From NCBI RefSeq assembly GCF_006717045.1, contig NZ_VFPH01000002.1:248001-312000 (forward strand): a stretch of DNA of 64,000 bases, read 5' to 3'. The notes under the pieces are model-generated. The model ran no database searches and had not been told where the DNA came from. It was given only the letters and a program-made list of their open reading frames with translations. The stretch comes from Pseudonocardia cypriaca. GTDB lineage: Bacteria; Actinomycetota; Actinomycetes; Mycobacteriales; Pseudonocardiaceae. Positions 62,451-64,000 of this stretch are shown one piece after another; position 1 is the stretch's first letter; the number at the start of each line of letters is the position of its first letter. The translations under genes and the position numbers were made by a program.

Positions 62451-64000
62451 ATGGCGCAGCCAGAACCCCGGTCCGGCCCCGACGAGATGTCCCCCGCGAA
62501 GCGCGCCCTCCTGGAACGGTGGAAACGCGGTCAGGCGCAACCGCCGGTGACCACCGTTCCGCGCCGGGCCGACCGGGGCGAGGCGCCGCTGTCGTCCACG
62601 CAGGAGCGCGTCTGGTACATCGAGCAGCTCGTACCCGGGACCCCGGCCTACAACTTCTCCGTCGCCTTCCGGCTCACGGGCCACCTGGACCGACCGGCGC
62701 TGCAACGCGCGCTGACCGAGGTGGTCCGCCGCCACGAGAGCCTGCGGTCGGTGTTCCCGGCCGTCGACGGGCGCGCCAGGCAGGTCATCAGCGCGCCGTT
62801 CGAGCCGGTGATCGGGTTCGACGACCTGTCCGGCGCCGCGGCGGCGCGCGTGGAGGAGCTGATGCGGGACGAGGCCCGCCGGCTCCTCCCCCTCGACCGG
62901 GGCCCGCTGTTCGCCGCCCGGCTGCTGTGCACCGGCCCTGGCGAGCACGTCCTGCAGCTCACGCTCCACCACATCGTCTGCGACGGGTGGTCCCTCGGCG
63001 TGCTCAACCGGGAGCTCGTGGCGCTCTACGGCGCGTTCACCCGCGACCGGCCCAGCCCGCTGCCCGAGCTGCCCGTCCAGTACGGCGACGTCGCCGCGTG
63101 GCAGCAGCGCCGCCGTGCCGAGGGCGCGTTCCGGTCCGATCTCGACTTCTGGCGGCGGGAGCTCGCCGACCTGCCGACCCTCTCGCTCCCGACCGACCGC
63201 CCGCGGCCCGCGATGCAGCGCTTCCGCGGCGCACGCCACGATCTCACCCTGCCGGAGCCGCTCACGCGCGCGATCCACGACGCGTGCCGGCGCGCCGACG
63301 TCACCCCGTACATGTTCTTCCTGGGGGCGTTCACGGCGCTCCTGTCCCGCTACACCGGCCAGGACGACGTCGCCGTCGGCTCGCCGATCGCGAACCGCTC
63401 GCCCGTCGAGACCGAGGGGTTGGTCGGCTTCTTCTCGAACACGATCGTCCTGCGGACCGACCTGTCGGGCGATCCGTCCTTCCAGGAGCTGCTCGCCCGC
63501 ATCCGGCAGCGGACGCTCGCCGCGTACGGGCACCAGGGCCTGCCGTTCGAGGAGCTCGTGAACGAGCTCGCTCCCGAGCGGGACACGAGCCGCAACCCGC
63601 TGTTCCAAGTGATGATGGTCGTGCAGAACGCGCCACTCGAACGGATCCCGTTCGCCGGGCTCGGGACCACCGTCGAGGAGGTCTACACGGGCACGTCGAA
63701 GTTCGACCTCTGGCTGCAGCTCATGGCGGTGGACGACGCCTGGACTGCCACGTTCGAGTACGACACCGACCTCTGGGACCACGCCACCGTCGCCCGCATG
63801 GCGGGGCACCTCACCAGGGTGCTCGCGTCCGTGACGGCCGACCCCGGGCTCCCGGTGTCGGCGATCCCCCTGCTCGGCGACGAGGAGCGCCGTCGGGTGG
63901 TCGTCGAGTTCAACGACACCGCTGTGGACCACGGCCCGCCGCGCCTCCTGCACGAGCACGTCGAGGACCAGGTGCGGCGCACGCCCGACCGGGTGGCGGT
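62451..64000 (+). CDS. NRPS (C-A...), start of gene, cut by the right edge
   Basis: 516 residues are visible from ATG 62451 (GGAG six bases upstream), 23 bp after the PKS stop. An N-terminal stretch SPAKRALLERWKRG precedes a full condensation domain (~50-470) with PLSSTQERVWYIEQL, HHIVCDGWS (~173), YGDVAAWQQRR, VGSPIANRSPVETEGLVGFFSNT and RNPLFQVMMVVQN; it is of the LCL/hybrid type. The adenylation domain begins near 63930 (EFNDTAVDHGPPRLLHEHVE), so the amino acid cannot be predicted. It condenses the PKS beta-ketoacyl chain with an amino acid. Confidence 0.94.
   Translation, partial: MAQPEPRSGPDEMSPAKRALLERWKRGQAQPPVTTVPRRADRGEAPLSSTQERVWYIEQLVPGTPAYNFSVAFRLTGHLDRPALQRALTEVVRRHESLRSVFPAVDGRARQVISAPFEPVIGFDDLSGAAAARVEELMRDEARRLLPLDRGPLFAARLLCTGPGEHVLQLTLHHIVCDGWSLGVLNRELVALYGAFTRDRPSPLPELPVQYGDVAAWQQRRRAEGAFRSDLDFWRRELADLPTLSLPTDRPRPAMQRFRGARHDLTLPEPLTRAIHDACRRADVTPYMFFLGAFTALLSRYTGQDDVAVGSPIANRSPVETEGLVGFFSNTIVLRTDLSGDPSFQELLARIRQRTLAAYGHQGLPFEELVNELAPERDTSRNPLFQVMMVVQNAPLERIPFAGLGTTVEEVYTGTSKFDLWLQLMAVDDAWTATFEYDTDLWDHATVARMAGHLTRVLASVTADPGLPVSAIPLLGDEERRRVVVEFNDTAVDHGPPRLLHEHVEDQVRRTPDRVA

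Overview
The window is very GC-rich and gene-dense. It reads as a piece of an actinobacterial chromosome, most likely Pseudonocardiales (Pseudonocardia-like). The grounds are the high-GC codon use, IdeR/DmdR-type iron boxes, a SigK/RskA-type sigma/anti-sigma pair, several luciferase-like (LLM) flavin enzymes and chains of overlapping stop/start codons. The genus is an inference. I saw no tRNA, rRNA or CRISPR array. Many very long antisense open frames are GC-codon shadows and are left out.

Region 1 (1-16111) is a hydroxamate siderophore locus. A leftward operon carries an ornithine N5-monooxygenase, two ABC half-exporters and an NRPS that runs off the left edge (A-T-E / C-A-T-E / C-A...). A divergent gene encodes a FecB-type siderophore-binding lipoprotein. 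A good iron box and a weaker one lie in the shared promoter region. The binding-pocket codes read from the NRPS match formyl-hydroxyornithine (module 1) and hydroxyornithine (module 3), as in coelichelin, but module 2 does not carry the coelichelin Thr code.

Region 2 (16172-22623) holds a dienelactone-hydrolase-like gene, a DUF4383 membrane protein, and an ECF sigma / anti-sigma / molybdopterin oxidoreductase / fasciclin lipoprotein set resembling the SigK regulon. An endonuclease/exonuclease/phosphatase-family gene overlaps the sigma gene. Region 3 (22701-26891) is a small catabolic operon (MFS, SMP-30 lactonase, LLM enzyme) divergent from a TetR regulator, with a near-perfect 18-bp palindrome between them. 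Region 4 (26892-28108) is about 1.2 kb without a credible gene. It contains a tandem repeat of an 18-bp palindrome and a diverged inverted repeat with arms of about 220 bp.

Region 5 (28109-41929) is a 13-gene leftward operon with a divergent LysR regulator. It has a sugar-type (CUT2) ABC importer, an SDR, a VOC protein, a DapA-type aldolase, Zn-alcohol and aldehyde dehydrogenases, an aldo/keto reductase, a beta-hydroxyacid dehydrogenase, an NTF2-like protein, hydroxyquinol 1,2-dioxygenase and maleylacetate reductase. It looks like uptake and breakdown of an aromatic compound or aromatic glycoside through hydroxyquinol. Region 6 (42043-44573) has a small lipoprotein, an LLM enzyme and a GlxA-type AraC regulator.

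Region 7 (44622-50685) is a compact class II lanthipeptide operon: precursor, LanM, a very short HlyD-like protein and a C39-peptidase ABC exporter. Region 8 (51557-64000) is the start of a hybrid PKS-NRPS cluster: an LLM oxidoreductase, a PKS with the rare order ACP-KS-AT-AT-DH-KR-ACP-KS-AT-PCP, and an NRPS (C-A...) cut by the right edge. The two most interesting items are the lanthipeptide operon with its unfamiliar core peptide and the tandem-AT initiation PKS.
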